Origin: Bathymodiolus brooksi
Taxonomy: Eukaryota; Mollusca; Bivalvia; Mytilida; Modiolidae
Assembly (NCBI GenBank): GCA_963680875.1
Contig: OY804583.1
Span: forward strand, 31,237,331 to 31,301,330
Direction: 5' to 3'
Length of the DNA stretch: 64,000 nucleotides
In this document: positions 1 to 12,450 of the stretch, piece by piece
Position numbering within the stretch: position 1 is the first letter of the stretch
Layout of the letters: every line of letters begins with the position of its first letter
Program-made: the position numbers and the translations under genes
Notes under the pieces: generated by a model
Told to the model about the DNA's origin: nothing
What the model saw: only the letters and a program-made list of their open reading frames with translations
Database searches by the model: none

Positions 1-869
1 CACCTCCGTAGATTGAGGTTCAAATGAGATAAACCACGACTACGTTGGATACAATTATAGGACTAAGTTGAAGAATACGATCCATTTTTTTTCTCTCGCA
101 GTTTTCAAAAAGGGGAAAGAGTTATCCTGTACCCGAGTACATGTAGTACATATTTGGTATTTTTATAATTACATTACTTTGCAAATAATGTTTACCTGGT
201 CATGCTGGAATGAACATTGAAATGCAAATAGTGTAAACATGTAGACACACGATTATTGAAATATGTGAACATGTACCATTATACTGCTTGAGAGCCAGAT
301 CAGATAATTACCATGGCATTAAATCAGTATAAGTGAACACAGGACAAAATTCAGACATATAGTCGTAAATGATATCAATATTGAAGAAATGCCCTATTCG
401 AAAGTAAACAATACTATTTTGAATTAGTTGGCTTTCCAATCTTTCGGTTTTGAGCGTACCTGGTGAATCTATTTGTGCGCACTAAATTTGATATCTACGT
501 TTTTATTACTATCATTGGATCGATACCTTTGCTGGTGGATTAATGGTCCGCCCTGTAACCAGTGTTTCGTCACTGATATGGCTTATTGGAAAAAAACAAT
601 ATTGAAATTTATAGTTCCTAAATTATTATCAAAACTAAGATTCACCTGAATCGGGCATAAGTGACCTCACTCGATTTTGGCTAAACTGTTTAGGCCCTTT
701 GGTTATTTTGCTCCCAAACACATTTAAGTTATTTTGCTTTCCAATCTTTCGGCTTTGATCGTATCTCATGAAGGTTATTCCAGAAACGTACTAAATGTGA
801 TATCTACGTTTTTATTAGAAAAGATTGAAATCAAATGAAAAGCTAACACTACAATGCAGCAATACTTAC

Positions 870-1014
870 AAAACTTCTAATCCTAGCATCCGACAGACAA
901 CCCTGGCCGCTCTTTCATCAAAGTTATCATCACATACAGTCCCCCATTGTCCACTATGGAATATTTCTATTCTGCCTTCTAATTTATTGGTTCCACCTCT
1001 AAGCTTTATTGGAG
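870..1014 (-). CDS. SRCR domain, first-half exon (unit 1 gene, partial)
   Basis: Minus-strand exon of 145 bases with an AG acceptor before position 1014 and a GTAAGT donor after 870. It starts in phase 1 and ends in phase 2, like the plus-strand SRCR first-half exons. The translation has the group-A SRCR signature: a short beta strand beginning A-P-I-K-L, then [20 protein letters not shown], then ARVVCRMLG. Two cysteines are present, as expected for the first half of a six-cysteine domain. The second half should lie left of position 1, outside the window. No other exon of this gene was identified upstream (rightwards). The exon is intact, and its copy in unit 2 is at 25491-25635. The likely role is a secreted or membrane recognition protein; this is inferred from the family only. 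Confidence 0.85.
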
Positions 1015-2112
1015 CTAAATAATATGCAGCATTATATGAAACCTTATATTGAGATCAATTGCATACTATTGTAATCCTACTACAGTTTGCGTATGATTAG
1101 ATTTAATGACAAAGTCACAAATCGAAAATGGAGACTATGGGATGCTTTATTCAGTTGCTTTATTGGTAGAGGAAACAAGGATACCGATCGAAAACCGTAG
1201 ATCATTCGCAAGCATCAAACACTTAAATTTTCAAATTTTCTCTATTGTATGTGTCAGTTTCGCGTGGAAATGTCGCGATTCGTTAAAACCGGTTAATACT
1301 CGTACATTTCAACTTTTTTTTTATTTGTATTGGTTTTATTAGAAGCGAAAGCGATCTTATATATTATTTTTATTTGACGCATAATAAAAAATGGCGAATA
1401 ATCTTTAAACGCAGTATTTTTTTTCAAAAAGGTTACTTACTATGTTGAGTTGAGAAATCTATGCAAGTTATTATCTGAAAAAATAATACATGTAGAGTGT
1501 TAAACTGCTAACATATCTCGTTTGATTGTTCTCTTAAATTACGTTTTTGTTACTATCACTGTGACGATAACTCTGCTGGTGAGCTATAATCCTCGAGGGA
1601 ATCATCTACCAAGTAGTCATTTTATTAGATATATTTATTATTGCACATTTCCTAAATAATATAAACTTATGTTCTCCTCCCTATAGCATAGGTGACATTG
1701 GCCGATTTTGTTTAATTGCACCCAGTACTTTTTAATTATATGCTTTTCCAAATTGTCGATTTTGAGCATACATGATTAATATTATGCAGAAAAGCGTGAT
1801 GTGCGCTAAATTTGATATATATATTTTTTTTAATTATGTGGCACGCAAATGGATTGAACAAGAGAAAAGTAAAATAAATAACGGTAAAATCCTGCCATGT
1901 GTTGGTATCTGTCCAAAGCCACGACCTGAATTCCTTTGGCATGGTTACTGGTCTGTTTTGCGTTCAATGATTTGATTAGAGAGGTAGTTGACCACCACTG
2001 TTTAAGCTGTCTTTTCATAAACTCTTAGACTATTAGAACTTTAAAATAAAATGAAACTTGTTTTATTACCTCCGAAATCATAAGATATATATTATACAAT
2101 ATACTTGCCATT
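1015..2112. other. Unit 1 non-coding, upstream of minus SRCR exon
   Basis: Matches 25636-26935 with unit-specific indels. No further SRCR exon, signal-peptide exon or promoter could be recognised. 1-869 is likewise intronic or flanking sequence without a recognisable exon. Confidence 0.6.
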
Positions 2113-2121
2113 ACAATATAC

Positions 2122-2491
2122 CGCATCAGTGGCGTAATGGTGAGCGTGTTCGCCTCGAGTGCGGTAGATCGTGGGTTCGAACCCCGGTTGGGTCGAATCA
2201 AAGACTATAAAATTGGCATTTGTTGCTTCTCCGCTAAGCACGCAGCATTAAGGAGAAAGAGGAAATACTGGTTGGCTCTGAATCAGAATAATGTGTCCGA
2301 TTGGGGTGACATGTCAATCCTCGGACTGTTGTTTCAATGAGCTAGCACTAGAAAAATCCAACTCAGCGTGTTAGTCTAGTACAAAGCGGACCTCATCATC
2401 ATCCCATTGAAAATTAACTTGTCCTCGCCATCATATAGCTTATTAAATGCTGAATTGGCGTTAAACAACAATCACTCACTCACTTACCAAC
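2122..2491 (+). mobile_element. tRNA-derived SINE, full length with TSD (unit 1 only)
   Basis: RNA polymerase III type head: A-box-like TGGCGTAATGGTGAGCG and B-box GGGTTCGAACCCC, then a body, ending GGCGTTAAACAACAATCACT with a CACT tail. It is flanked by ACAATATAC at 2113-2121 and 2492-2500. Unit 2 has one ACAATATAC at the matching place (near 29188), so the insertion followed the duplication or was lost cleanly. Confidence 0.88.
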
Positions 2492-2741
2492 ACAATATAC
2501 AATTTCCCGTTCGTCATTCCTGTAACTTGCTGTAAAATGAATAAAAGTCGTAGAGACAGAGATAATAATGTTTTGTTCAATAGGGATATGGTGACGCAAA
2601 TTACCCCGCACACACGATTTTGTTCCAATTTTATTGATATTCATGTTGATTCTAGATTATCTAACATGGAAATGTATATACGAAGTACGTCACTGGAACG
2701 ATTTTGAACAATTCTTCCTGGTAATTATAGATGACATATGG

Positions 2742-2866
2742 GTAGATAAGAAGAGTTTGAAGATACCAAAGGGGTAATAATAATCCGCAAAGCAAAGAAG
2801 AACAGAAAACACAATGGTCAAACGAAAAGGTGCAAAAGGACAAACAACGATCTACAAAACATACAT
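2742..2866 (-). repeat. Mussel-type repeat 3' fragment (unit 1 only)
   Basis: AAGAGTTTGAAGATACCAAA, ACACAATGGTCAAACGAAAA, ATCTACAAAACATAC. Unit 2 (29435-29450) lacks it. Confidence 0.65.
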
Positions 2867-3138
2867 ATACATTATATCTGTAATAGTAGTCAGGATTTTA
2901 TAATGTTAACGCTTTGTATTACCATTTGTTGTTATTGAGCAATAATACATGTTTTCTGAAGTGAGCATTGTCATGTTGTAATTTTACATATAGGGGTCCT
3001 ATTTTCATTAATTTTATGATAGATGTTTAGTAATATTATAACAATATTATGATCATAGCTTGGTCATTCAGATATCTGCTTTCAGTGTATATATCATTGT
3101 ACCATGTGACTGACCATTAAGACAATCATGTAAAAACG

Positions 3139-3811
3139 TATGCATAAAGGTAATAACAAAATTACCGAACTCCGAACAATCTTACAAAGGGAAAGTCAAA
3201 ACTCATAATTATATAAACAGACAAAATCAGTCAACAACCGGAAAACTGTGAAAACCGTAATGACCCTGACTTGGTACAGGCATTTCTAAAGAGATAGGCA
3301 TCGACACGGGGCCTGAATTGAATGGGACGTTATGTAGCGACAGTATTGCAATAGCCTTGCCAAGATCTTGTCGAAATATATTCCGTCTCTACAGAAACGA
3401 TTATAAACGATGCATTTTCATATAGTGAAAATGTATAAAGATAAGGAAGCCAAGACAAATGTCAAAGAATTTTTTTAATCAATGTGTGACATAAAAGTGT
3501 CTTTGACATCTACTTCACTGAATATGGTACTGCTTTGACGACTGTTTTACCTATTTTGTTCCTGTATTTAAATACTGTTATAGTGACAGCCGAAACTTTG
3601 AACCGTAATGAGAGCGGGAGGTTTGGCGCTTTAAAAAATCTGATTCAACCCACCATTTCTTTAGAAATGCCTGTACCAAGTCAGGGTCATTACGGTTTTC
3701 ACAGTTTTCCGGTTGTTGACTGATTTTGTCTGTTTATATAATTATGAGTTTTGACTTTCCCTTGGTAAGATTGTTCGGAGTTCGGTAATTTTGTTATTAC
3801 CCTTATTCATA
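3139..3811. mobile_element. 0.67 kb MITE with about 150-bp terminal inverted repeats
   Basis: The left arm (about 3145-3296) and right arm (about 3653-3806) are near-identical inverse complements, starting GGTAATAACAAAATTACCG inward and running through AAAGTCAAAACTCATAATTA to GGTACAGGCATTTCTAAAG. The 350-bp centre has no recognisable gene. The unit 2 counterpart region lacks it. The outermost bases ATGNATAAGGGT may be part of the TIR or of the target site. Confidence 0.85.
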
Positions 3812-6800
3812 TATCATAATGTATTTAAGTAATCTTTGCTAGTTGATCTAGTGGAGTTCTCCTATAACTCAGTTGTTGACAAAATTGGTATATTCAGAGC
3901 AGAAGGTAGGTGGTTAGATCCTAGCTCGTGACTTTGCAATATGCCACCTTGGAAATCAACATATGTTAATGCTCTAATACATACAATCAATGAGATTTGG
4001 ATTATAAACGCCCTCTCCTTAATGACACTCACAATATATATTTTGCTGCTATAAAGATCAAATTTATTTCAATTAGTGTTGTTTTAAGTGAATGCATATT
4101 ATATCTTCAGGTTCATTACATCGGTGGTGTTTTGTTTTTTTGTACTTTGTTTTGCTTTTTGTTTTAAATTTCACATTCAAAACTAATACAAATCTGAATA
4201 GTAGGGTGAGACACATTTTAGTCCCCCCAAAAACCAGCGGCGTTGACGCCACAAACAAAATTTGAAATTCATATATGGTCATGATGACCCTCTCGTCGCA
4301 GTATGACTCATGGTAAAAGAATTCCCCGCACCCCGATGTCCAAATATGGTCCCCCTTTCGATGCAATATGATTCATCACATTCCGCCGTCCCGAGCGCAT
4401 GATGACTCAAAACGGAAAAATACATAATTTACTCACGTACGTGTCTTTAGTTTTTATAATGTATCAGTTCATTTACAATCCCCGTGTCAAAAGTATTAAA
4501 ATGTTGATATTTTTCGATAATCTATTGATACCATCATCAATTCACATATACCCCCCTTTTTTCATTATTACAGATTCAATGAGAACGAAGACCCGTGCTA
4601 TCCCGGACACAATCATAGAGCATTAAAATACTGATATTTTTATTCACACCCATTTTTTTAAAACCATGCTTTTTAACCCTTAACATTCTCAATGTTTGAT
4701 TTAAAAAAGACGCTTAGATCCATGTCGTTCAAATAGGAAAAGTCAATTACGATTTTGATCTTGATATTACACGCGCTATGATCATATGTTTTGAATTCAT
4801 CAGATGATAACAAGTACATCGGTTCTTTTTAATCTACACACAGACAACAGACATATCAAATATCCATCGCACGCACTGACCATTTATCTTGACCCGAAAT
4901 GATAAATACGCATATACTATAAACACATGTCATTAATACACAATACCTGACATGATATCTATTTAATTATTACCACATGTTTTTATAAGATTGTGCTTAT
5001 CAGCTCGATCAAGGAAGGCTATATAGCGATGATTATCTCGACTGATAAGATCTCCACGCGTGTTTCATGTGGTATCGTGGTAATTGTTATCGTGTTTTCT
5101 CAAGTCGATGTTATCGAATTATGACTTAAAGGTGTAATGCCACTAAATAATTCTCCATAGCCTTCTATGTTAAATTAAAAACAATTGAGCTTTCATACAT
5201 GATTCCTCTTAAGTTTAATCTAAGTGACACTCATATCTCATGGAAAGGGTACCTAATTGGAAGCTTAACTCCGAAAATCAACATACATGTAATGGCATAT
5301 AAGAAGAAACAGACAGTCTGAAGATGTCTACCGTCAAAAATCCTACTTTCACTTTCGATTTAACACAAATTCAGGTGGTTTCTTTCCAATGCAATCAATT
5401 TGTTATTTAAAACCACAAGGACATCAAATATGGGCATAACATTATCCTAATATATTTAGGTTTCTGCTGACATACAGTATTTTGCAGTATCTAATAGGGT
5501 TTATTTTTTTATCCAACAATGTAGGAATCCATTTTGTATTTACGCACTACGTTCCCATACGTTCTTTTCGACTGGTACCCATATTTAGTGGTAGTACACC
5601 TAAGAGTAATACAACTTGCTTCACTAACATTTTCTTTGCCTTATTTATATTCCTATATCAATATCCAGTCACAAAAACTATATCAGGTATATGGCAGTCC
5701 AATATTTGAAAGAATTAATGTCCATATACAAAGGTGCCTCCATGAAGCTTTTAAAGAAAAAATCTGATTTTTCAGCTGTTGAGTTCAGATTGTGAAATAA
5801 CATAACAATGGATTTTTATCTCAATATATTACAAGTATAAAGATGCTATCAACACAATAAGCAACTTATGACATGTATATATGCTTCATTTGTAAATTTA
5901 ACATCTAATTAATATGAAAAATATAATTTTATGCATAACCACCCTCTTTTTATTGCCTCATAGAAATAATCTCACAATATACTAAATTATGTTAATTCAT
6001 GCTATGTTCTCATTAATTATGCATTGCGAGATATTAAATAAGACCTAATACCTAGATATTAAGCAAATATTTCTTCAAACTGCCCAAAATTTGTAAAATT
6101 ATGATTGTTGATTTTCAGCTTTCTGTTATTTCTTGTGACCTGCAACTGTAATTTTCTTGAAAACTCAATAACTGAATGTTTCTTGACAATTTTTGTTATG
6201 TTTCAAGTTAGCCGGATGCTCAAATGTACATTTACAGTCAATTTATTGTTCGGAGTTCGGTAATTTTGTTATTACCCTTATTTATACTCTAAAATATAAA
6301 CTCCACATTGACAATTTGAAAATTTAACAGTAAATGTCCAATGACAAATGCAATTTTCCTGGGATCACTAAAATTGTCTGGTTTTAAGCACATAATTCTG
6401 AAATAAAGCTGCTTTCTATAGCCTTATATTTTTTCATATGTACATTTTACATGTGTTCCAACTATAACTACCAAAATCTATGAGGAAAAATAAGGAGGAT
6501 TATAAAATTTTCAAAAACTGTATCACCATATACTGTATTTGAAGTCGTCTAAATGCCGCAAAATGAAATTGTTAAAATTCTTAATTTTAGCAACCTTTTT
6601 CAACATCATCTGCCCTTTTACTACAAAAACACATTAAATCTACCAGTCTCAATAATTGTAAAGTCATAAATAACCATAAAATTATATTTCAATATTCTCT
6701 GTGCATGTACATCTAGTGCATGGGGAATATTTTCCGAAATATTGCATAATATTCATATTGAAGCTGTAATATGATACCTTGAAGTATTTTGTAACATTTT

Positions 6801-6841
6801 GGTGTGGAAAATATCAAACTGGATCTGTTGTGACTCCCCAA
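3812..6841. other. Unit 1 non-coding stretch
   Basis: The first 400 bases match parts of unit 2 (30265-30305, 35325-35525). The rest has no counterpart in unit 2 and no recognisable gene; only a MITE end at 6246-6287. Confidence 0.6.
6246..6287 (-). repeat. Terminal fragment of the same MITE
   Basis: TTGTTCGGAGTTCGGTAATT followed by TTGTTATTACCCTTATTTAT is identical to the outer 35 bases of the right arm at 3770-3806. Confidence 0.75.
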
Positions 6842-6918
6842 AGCCGCCGCCGCCATAGGAGGGGACGATACCACCACCGCTGCACACCCCGCCGCCGCCA
6901 CCGCCGCCGTCGCCGCGT
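6842..6918. repeat. GCC-rich island
   Basis: GCC/CCG trinucleotide tracts in an otherwise AT-rich region. The duplicated block that aligns with 36123 begins 36 bases further right. Confidence 0.85.
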
Positions 6919-7457
6919 GATTTACGGTCTCGTGTGTGATATTACAAATTTGTAAGTAATACTCCAGGATAACAGTTCATTTATTATTGTGATTGAAGTA
7001 CCAGAGAATTTATCTTCTTACATAGAATGTGATGGTATTGATGCATTATCAGTATTTGTTATTTTTTTCATTAATAAAATACTTGTGTATGAGTTTGGTT
7101 CGTATTTATAGTCTATGCATTTCCTTAGTACTGTAACCAAAACATATTTGTCTATAGCATGTGCTGAGACTCCCGTGTGGGTGGTTTAATTGTTCTCATG
7201 CTCACCGTGAGTAAGGTAGATCGTGAGTTCGAACCCTGGTCGGGCAAAACAACAGATCGAACGAAACAAAAACTAAAGGTGAACTGAAACTGCTAACACT
7301 TCCGAATCATCCTTCTTGTTACTGTTAACCAACACGAACATTATGTGACATGGAATCCGTATTTTTATATCAATATGCGTGAATAAATGGACCTAACAGA
7401 TATATTGAAATACCATATATACATGGACAGCACAATATCAGGGTTGGAATTGATTTG

Positions 7458-7708
7458 GTGTTTTAACGCTACTTTCTACAATATTTCAGCTATATCATAG
7501 CGACCAGTTTTGGTGGTGGATGAAGCCGGTGTACCCGGAGAGAAACACCGACCATGGGCAAGCAACTGGTAAACTTTATCACTTGCGTCTGCGAGTCGAG
7601 TGCACCTTTTTGTAATTTAGAAAGCCGGGTGCGAACCCACGCCGTATTGGTGATAGCCTTGCATGAGTTGTTAGATCCAACGACCTAACTCATTGAGCCA
7701 CCTGCGCC
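7458..7708 (-). mobile_element. tRNA-derived SINE, second family (unit 1)
   Basis: Reverse strand. The tail side starts GGTGTTTTAACGCTAC, then AATATTTCAGCTATATCAT, GGAGAGAAACACCGACCATG and GCGAACCCACGCC (B-box-like). The tRNA-like head is AACTCATTGAGCCACCTG. The same insertion is in unit 2 at 36641-36897, so it predates the duplication. Confidence 0.8.
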
Positions 7709-8162
7709 AACAGCAGGGTTGGATGCTCGTATTTAAATGACTACTAGGTAAGAATACCACAATATGAAGAAAACAGTAGCATGGTCGGAACAGTTCAAAT
7801 ATCCAATCGTAGAAAAAGGTAAAACCTATACCCTAATACGGAAATACATTACCTCTTACTTTTCTGGTTTGACACGGACATTTCAATTAAAAGTTGCCGC
7901 GTCAAACTAGTTGTATCCTAATCCAAATAGCATTATTATAAAGAATGCTATGATTTTTAACATCACGCATAATATATTTAATCTTCGCGCAACAGAAGTT
8001 GTCATATATTAGCTACCAGTATATTAAAGAGAACTGATGGCCTCCACCATTAGATAAATAGATGGTACACTATACAAGGCCATCATAAGATATAATGACG
8101 TTTTTGTTTATAAGAGAATACAAAACATATTTCTCATCAAAGAGCGGGATTTCTAATCAAAT

Positions 8163-8282
8163 AAGGGTAATAACACAATTACCGAACGAACTCCGAACAA
8201 TCTTACAAAGGGAAAGTCAAAACTCATAAGTATATAAACAGACAAATTCAGTCAACAACCGGCCAACTGTGAAAACTGCACA
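8163..8282 (+). mobile_element. Solo end of the 150-bp-TIR MITE (unit 1 only)
   Basis: About 120 bases matching one arm of the 3139-3811 element (AGGGTAATAACACAATTACC through CAGTCAACAACCGGCCAAC). It is inserted after TTTCTAATCAA; unit 2 (42243) reads straight through TTTCTAATCAACGACAAAG. Confidence 0.8.
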
Positions 8283-9470
8283 GACAAAGTTGTATATGTA
8301 ATGATATATGACAGTAAATACCATGTCGAACAAAGGATGGGTAAATGTTGGAAGTGAATTCATTTAACATTACATTAACATTTATCAATGAGTCATAACG
8401 TTAGTTGACTATTGTATTGATTATCAATTTTTTTTTTTTTTTTATATTAACTATTATTGTTGTCGTGAAAGATGAGACGAATATAAAGTTAATAGATTAT
8501 TTTAAGAGGGGAGGCTTGGACCCATAACACGTGGGTGATTTCAACCGCAGTACCAAGCCAGCACAGTGTACGTTCATGAGTTAAATGCAGGGACTCACAC
8601 CACCACCGTATCGATTTTGCCGCTATTTCGATAATCTTCCGATTATATTTTAGGAATTCCGACATTATGGTAATTAGTTGGTTTGGTTTTTTTTGCTTGT
8701 TTGTTGTTTTTTTTTTTGCTTGTTTTGTTTTGTTTTTGTTTTTGTTCTTGATTTGTTTTTTCCAATTAAAATCTGTATTTGAAATCTTTACATTTGTTAA
8801 TGAGAGAAACATAAATACCAGTACCTTATCTTGGCCTCGTTAATATTAGTAGCATGTCATAGAAATAGTGTTAGTCGTTTTAGTACAATACAATTAAGAT
8901 TGATCAATACATTCAATACGGATTTTGAGAGTTATTTCATGAGTGTTTCTAATTTTAGGTTTGCTTGTTTACTTCCTATATAGTTTCGTTTTTGACCCAC
9001 GTGTTGGGAGGTAGGAAAAATCTAAAATGTTTTTTTATCAATATTATATATGGAATTATACTATTATTCAATACAACGAAGATAAAATATACGTTATTTC
9101 CGAAATTAATATATCCGGAAAATATTTAAGATTGAAAAAGAGATACTTGAAATCACTCTCAATTTCTATTCAACAACATACATCTCGTTTTAATAAGGAT
9201 AATTAATGAATCAGGCTATGGAATCTTCATCGTCACATTACTGAGTGTAAGTAGATAGCATTTTAGCAGATATGTCTGATGTGTAAACAAAAAGGGCAAC
9301 AACAACCAAACTAAACAAAACAAAACAAAATATAGAGAAACACACACATAAATACAGAAAATAAACACGACAAAGCAAGAAAATACAAACCCATAAGACT
9401 CAGAGGCAACACATAGTGTGCGACATACACATTATTTGTACAATTTATGCTATATTAACAGGATATATAC
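8283..9470. other. Non-coding, duplicated with 42245-43395
   Basis: High similarity to unit 2 with small indels in poly-T tracts. Poly-T gives Lys-rich chance frames on the minus strand. No gene seen. Confidence 0.6.
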
Positions 9471-9477
9471 ATACATT

Positions 9478-9568
9478 CACACACACACACACACACACAC
9501 ACTTGCCTGCATGCACTTATACCCACACATATATCTATGCACACATGCATACACACACATATATATAT
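9478..9568. repeat. (CA)n/(TA)n microsatellite (unit 1; related tract at 43396-43496)
   Basis: A CA run at 9478-9502, then CA/TA-mixed repeats to 9568. It gives a His/Thr-rich chance frame. Confidence 0.9.
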
Positions 9569-9856
9569 ATACATATACATTTGTCATACTGCAATAGAAA
9601 ATCTAAGTGATCCGATTGGTTATTTACTCGATTTTAATAATCCATATTATACGGCTCTAGCCGGTAATATGAAAGCACGTGCCATGAAAGATAACTCATT
9701 TTGAAATCACACGTAATCAAGATGGCGACCCCCAGGTTCGCCTGTCACTCTGACGCCGATATTGAGGCAATTCTAAATCATTTAATAGTAATCATGTTCT
9801 TTATTTAAGCTTTACACAGGTAATATGGACCCATGGTATTGCAGTATGACAAATTC

Positions 9857-9993
9857 GTTATATAGGCTTTAGACAGGTAATGCGGGCTCATATAACCTGT
9901 CGGTGTTGTATATTTCCCTCGCCTTCGGCTCAGGAAATATAAAACACAGACAGGTTATATGAGCCCGTATTACCTGTCTAAAGCCTATATAAC
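9857..9993. repeat. Foldback hairpin, 61-bp arms (unit 1 only)
   Basis: Arms 9857-9917 and 9933-9993 are inverse complements with a handful of mismatches, separated by a 15-bp loop CTCGCCTTCGGCTCA that is itself nearly palindromic. Confidence 0.9.
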
Positions 9994-10004
9994 AAATAAT
10001 ATCT

Positions 10005-10165
10005 ACGTCTGAAAATTAAACCAAACAGTGTTATAATTAGATTTTAGAGCTGTTAATTTTTTGTTCTTCCCTCGACGGGATTTGAACCTACACCATTGAT
10101 ACACTGCAGCACCATTCGGTTAGCCTTACGTCCAGCGCCCTAGACCACTCGACCACATCCACTCT
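10005..10165 (-). mobile_element. tRNA-like MITE, unit 1 copy lacking right arm
   Basis: Same left arm ACGTCTGAAAATTAAACC and tRNA-like core as 43497-43692, ending CATCCACTCT. A stray ACGTCTGAAAATTA at 10471-10484 is another piece of the arm. Confidence 0.65.
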
Positions 10166-10475
10166 CTAAAAAAGGAGCTTCAATAATCGTAGTGTTACCT
10201 TTTCTCGAAAGGCAAATCTAGGGATAGAAGTAAGACATGTGCATAAGTGTGTGTAGATGGTACATATATATACTTAATATTATAATTTGACAGCAATCTA
10301 ACTCAGCAATTTTTAGTATATTGTATTGGATAATGAAGAATTCATTATACAGTCACAGGAAATGAAGTATATTATACAAACGGCTAGAAGCAGGTGACAA
10401 CCATACAATCTATCTGTCCCACTGGATCTCAAAGTTACTAAGGATACTAGGTTAATACTAAATATTATATACGTC

Positions 10476-10482
<7 letters not shown>

Positions 10483-10525
<43 letters not shown>
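10483..10525. repeat. (TA)n microsatellite
   Basis: Pure TA run of about 43 bp at the 3' side of the LINE remnant. Confidence 0.95.
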
Positions 10526-10531
<6 letters not shown>

Positions 10532-10589
10532 GTCAAATGAAATCCGTATGCTGGTACATATATATATATACACATACACATATATACAT

Positions 10590-12450
10590 TTACATCCACA
10601 TAACTATTGATTTATTACTAAAAATTAAAGGGGCATACATATGCTTCCCAATTACTTTTAACATGAACAGCAAATGAACATAGTGTTCTATAGTGAATCT
10701 AAATGAGACCAATAATGCATTTGTATGGCAGTTAACTAGTTTGTCTAATTCAAATCGATACTTGAGTCCAATTTTAAAAAGTTGAAATACATTAATATGG
10801 TTTTCCTTTTGTTTTGACACATACTAATTTGTATGTATTGTGAATAATAGAATTGCAAGAAAATAATCGATGCTATTATGGGATTTGTTTTCTATTTTAT
10901 ATCCAAACACTAATGTTTTCAATGAAAGTATATGAATTCCTATTCTTAGTTTTTCTAGTAATATGTTTACATCATTCCAAAAGGAGTCGAGGCTTTTGCA
11001 AGAAATGAAATAATGTTCATGATCATCTATGATATGACAGGTATCACATAATGGTGTGTTTTCTATTTTCCATCAATACAGTAGCTGTTTACATGGAAAT
11101 ATGCAATGTAATAATTTTCATCTGAAAATTTGAGCTTATTTTCTTTAAGATGATGAAATGTAAACTTGAGCATATCTTTCATAGAAATATTTCTTGAGCA
11201 TATCTTTAATAGAAATATTTCTTGAGCATATCTTTAATAGAAATAGTTTTTCGGAGTTTTTGCTTCCATTTCATGAAACCAGTAGGATGTTCTTTGATAT
11301 TTTGATTCATTATGTTTAGAGTTTTATATATATCTTGTGAATTACAGTCTTGTAGTTTTTTCTTTGAATTTTCACTTATATAAATAATTTTATTGGTTTT
11401 TACTGCAGTCTTGGTTGAATATTCAGATTCTAGTTCATTTAACCAATTTTTGGAGATTGATTTCTTCGGTTTTGTAAATTCTGATATCTAATTAGTTTTC
11501 TGATAACTTTCCTTCATGATCTACTATGTCATTAATGAATATTATACCATCATTTATCCAATTAAAATATATAAGTGATTTAAAGGAAAAATCCAGTCAG
11601 TTGAACAATTGTTATAATTCAATACATTGTAACTTTTTATTCGTAAATAACTAATTATTAAACAAAAAACACCTTTATTAACATTAATATACCCAATTAG
11701 AAATAAGAATATTTGGAATTTCCTGTCGTAGTGTAAGCGGCCATGACACCTCTTCATGTGACGTCACGGAGACGGATCATGTTAGTTGAATAAATAATGT
11801 ATCTGACTCTTCCTAACATCGTGCAGTTTTGGTTATGTTTTAATATCATATCAACTGCAATACAATGTTTACAATTGTATATCGTCTTAATGTTTTTTCT
11901 TAATATTCCCATCCCATGTTACATGGGAAAAAGAATTGCCCCCTCTACATTACATTTGTCTGCATAGTCTATAATATCCTGTATTTGTCTGATATTGAAT
12001 CCTATATACCTATTTTTTATATAGCCATTTTGGTCGCTATTTATTATTTTATGCAACAGTGGTTAATTCTTTGAGCTAAGATGTATGCTATTATTTTGGT
12101 GTCGATGTTCAAAAGAGTAATTGGGCGATATTTATCAAGGCTGAGTGGGTCGGTTTTTTTTATATATCAGTGAAATGATTTTCTGCGTATTTGATAGTTC
12201 CTCTTTGACATAACAATTATTAAAGACTTTTACTGCAACATGCTTTAAGAAAGGCCATAAGGTTCTATACAACTCTACAGTCAGTCCATCAATTCCGGGT
12301 TCTTTGTTTAATTTCAATTGAAATACAGATTTTGAACATTCCCCTAGGGTTAATTCTCCTTCTGTAACTTTACTTTTATCCCTAGATAGTTTATTTTCAA
12401 TATTTGTTGCTTCAATATATTCTTCTATTTTAATTGGATCTGGATTTTTT
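10590..12450 (-). pseudogene. LINE (L1/Tx1-like) ORF2 remnant: RT and C-terminal zinc knuckle
   Basis: Minus-strand fragments in shifting frames. KLNKEPGIDGLTVELYRTLW (around 12310-12250) and EELSNTQKIISLIYKK are the reverse-transcriptase segment just before the fingers. ITLLNIDTKIIAYILAQRI followed by QNGYIKNRYIGFNIR (around 12120-11990) continues it. The run stops near 11930 before the catalytic F-x-D-D region, which is deleted. Later come FNWINDGIIFINDIVDHEGK (about 11560-11490) and the terminal knuckle PLCDTCHIIDDHEHYFISC (about 11060-11000). The 3' end is near 10590. It is present only in unit 1 and is dead. Confidence 0.8.
11165..11246. repeat. 28-bp tandem repeat inside the LINE remnant
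   Basis: Nearly three copies of a 28-base unit beginning CTTGAGCATATCTTTAATAG. It arose within the dead LINE sequence. Confidence 0.8.

Noticed and set aside
4073..4366. 97-codon minus-strand frame
   Set aside because: Partly over a GTTTTGTTT tract; the matching unit 2 sequence does not keep the frame, and no domain is visible.
5482..5767. Overlapping 75- and 77-codon frames
   Set aside because: AT-rich chance frames with no counterpart in unit 2 and no recognisable motif.
8489..8812. 107-codon Lys-rich minus-strand frame
   Set aside because: Generated by a poly-T/TTTTG tract; unit 2 has a different tract length and no equivalent frame.
9416..9610. His/Thr-rich 64-codon frame
   Set aside because: Translation of a CA/TA microsatellite.
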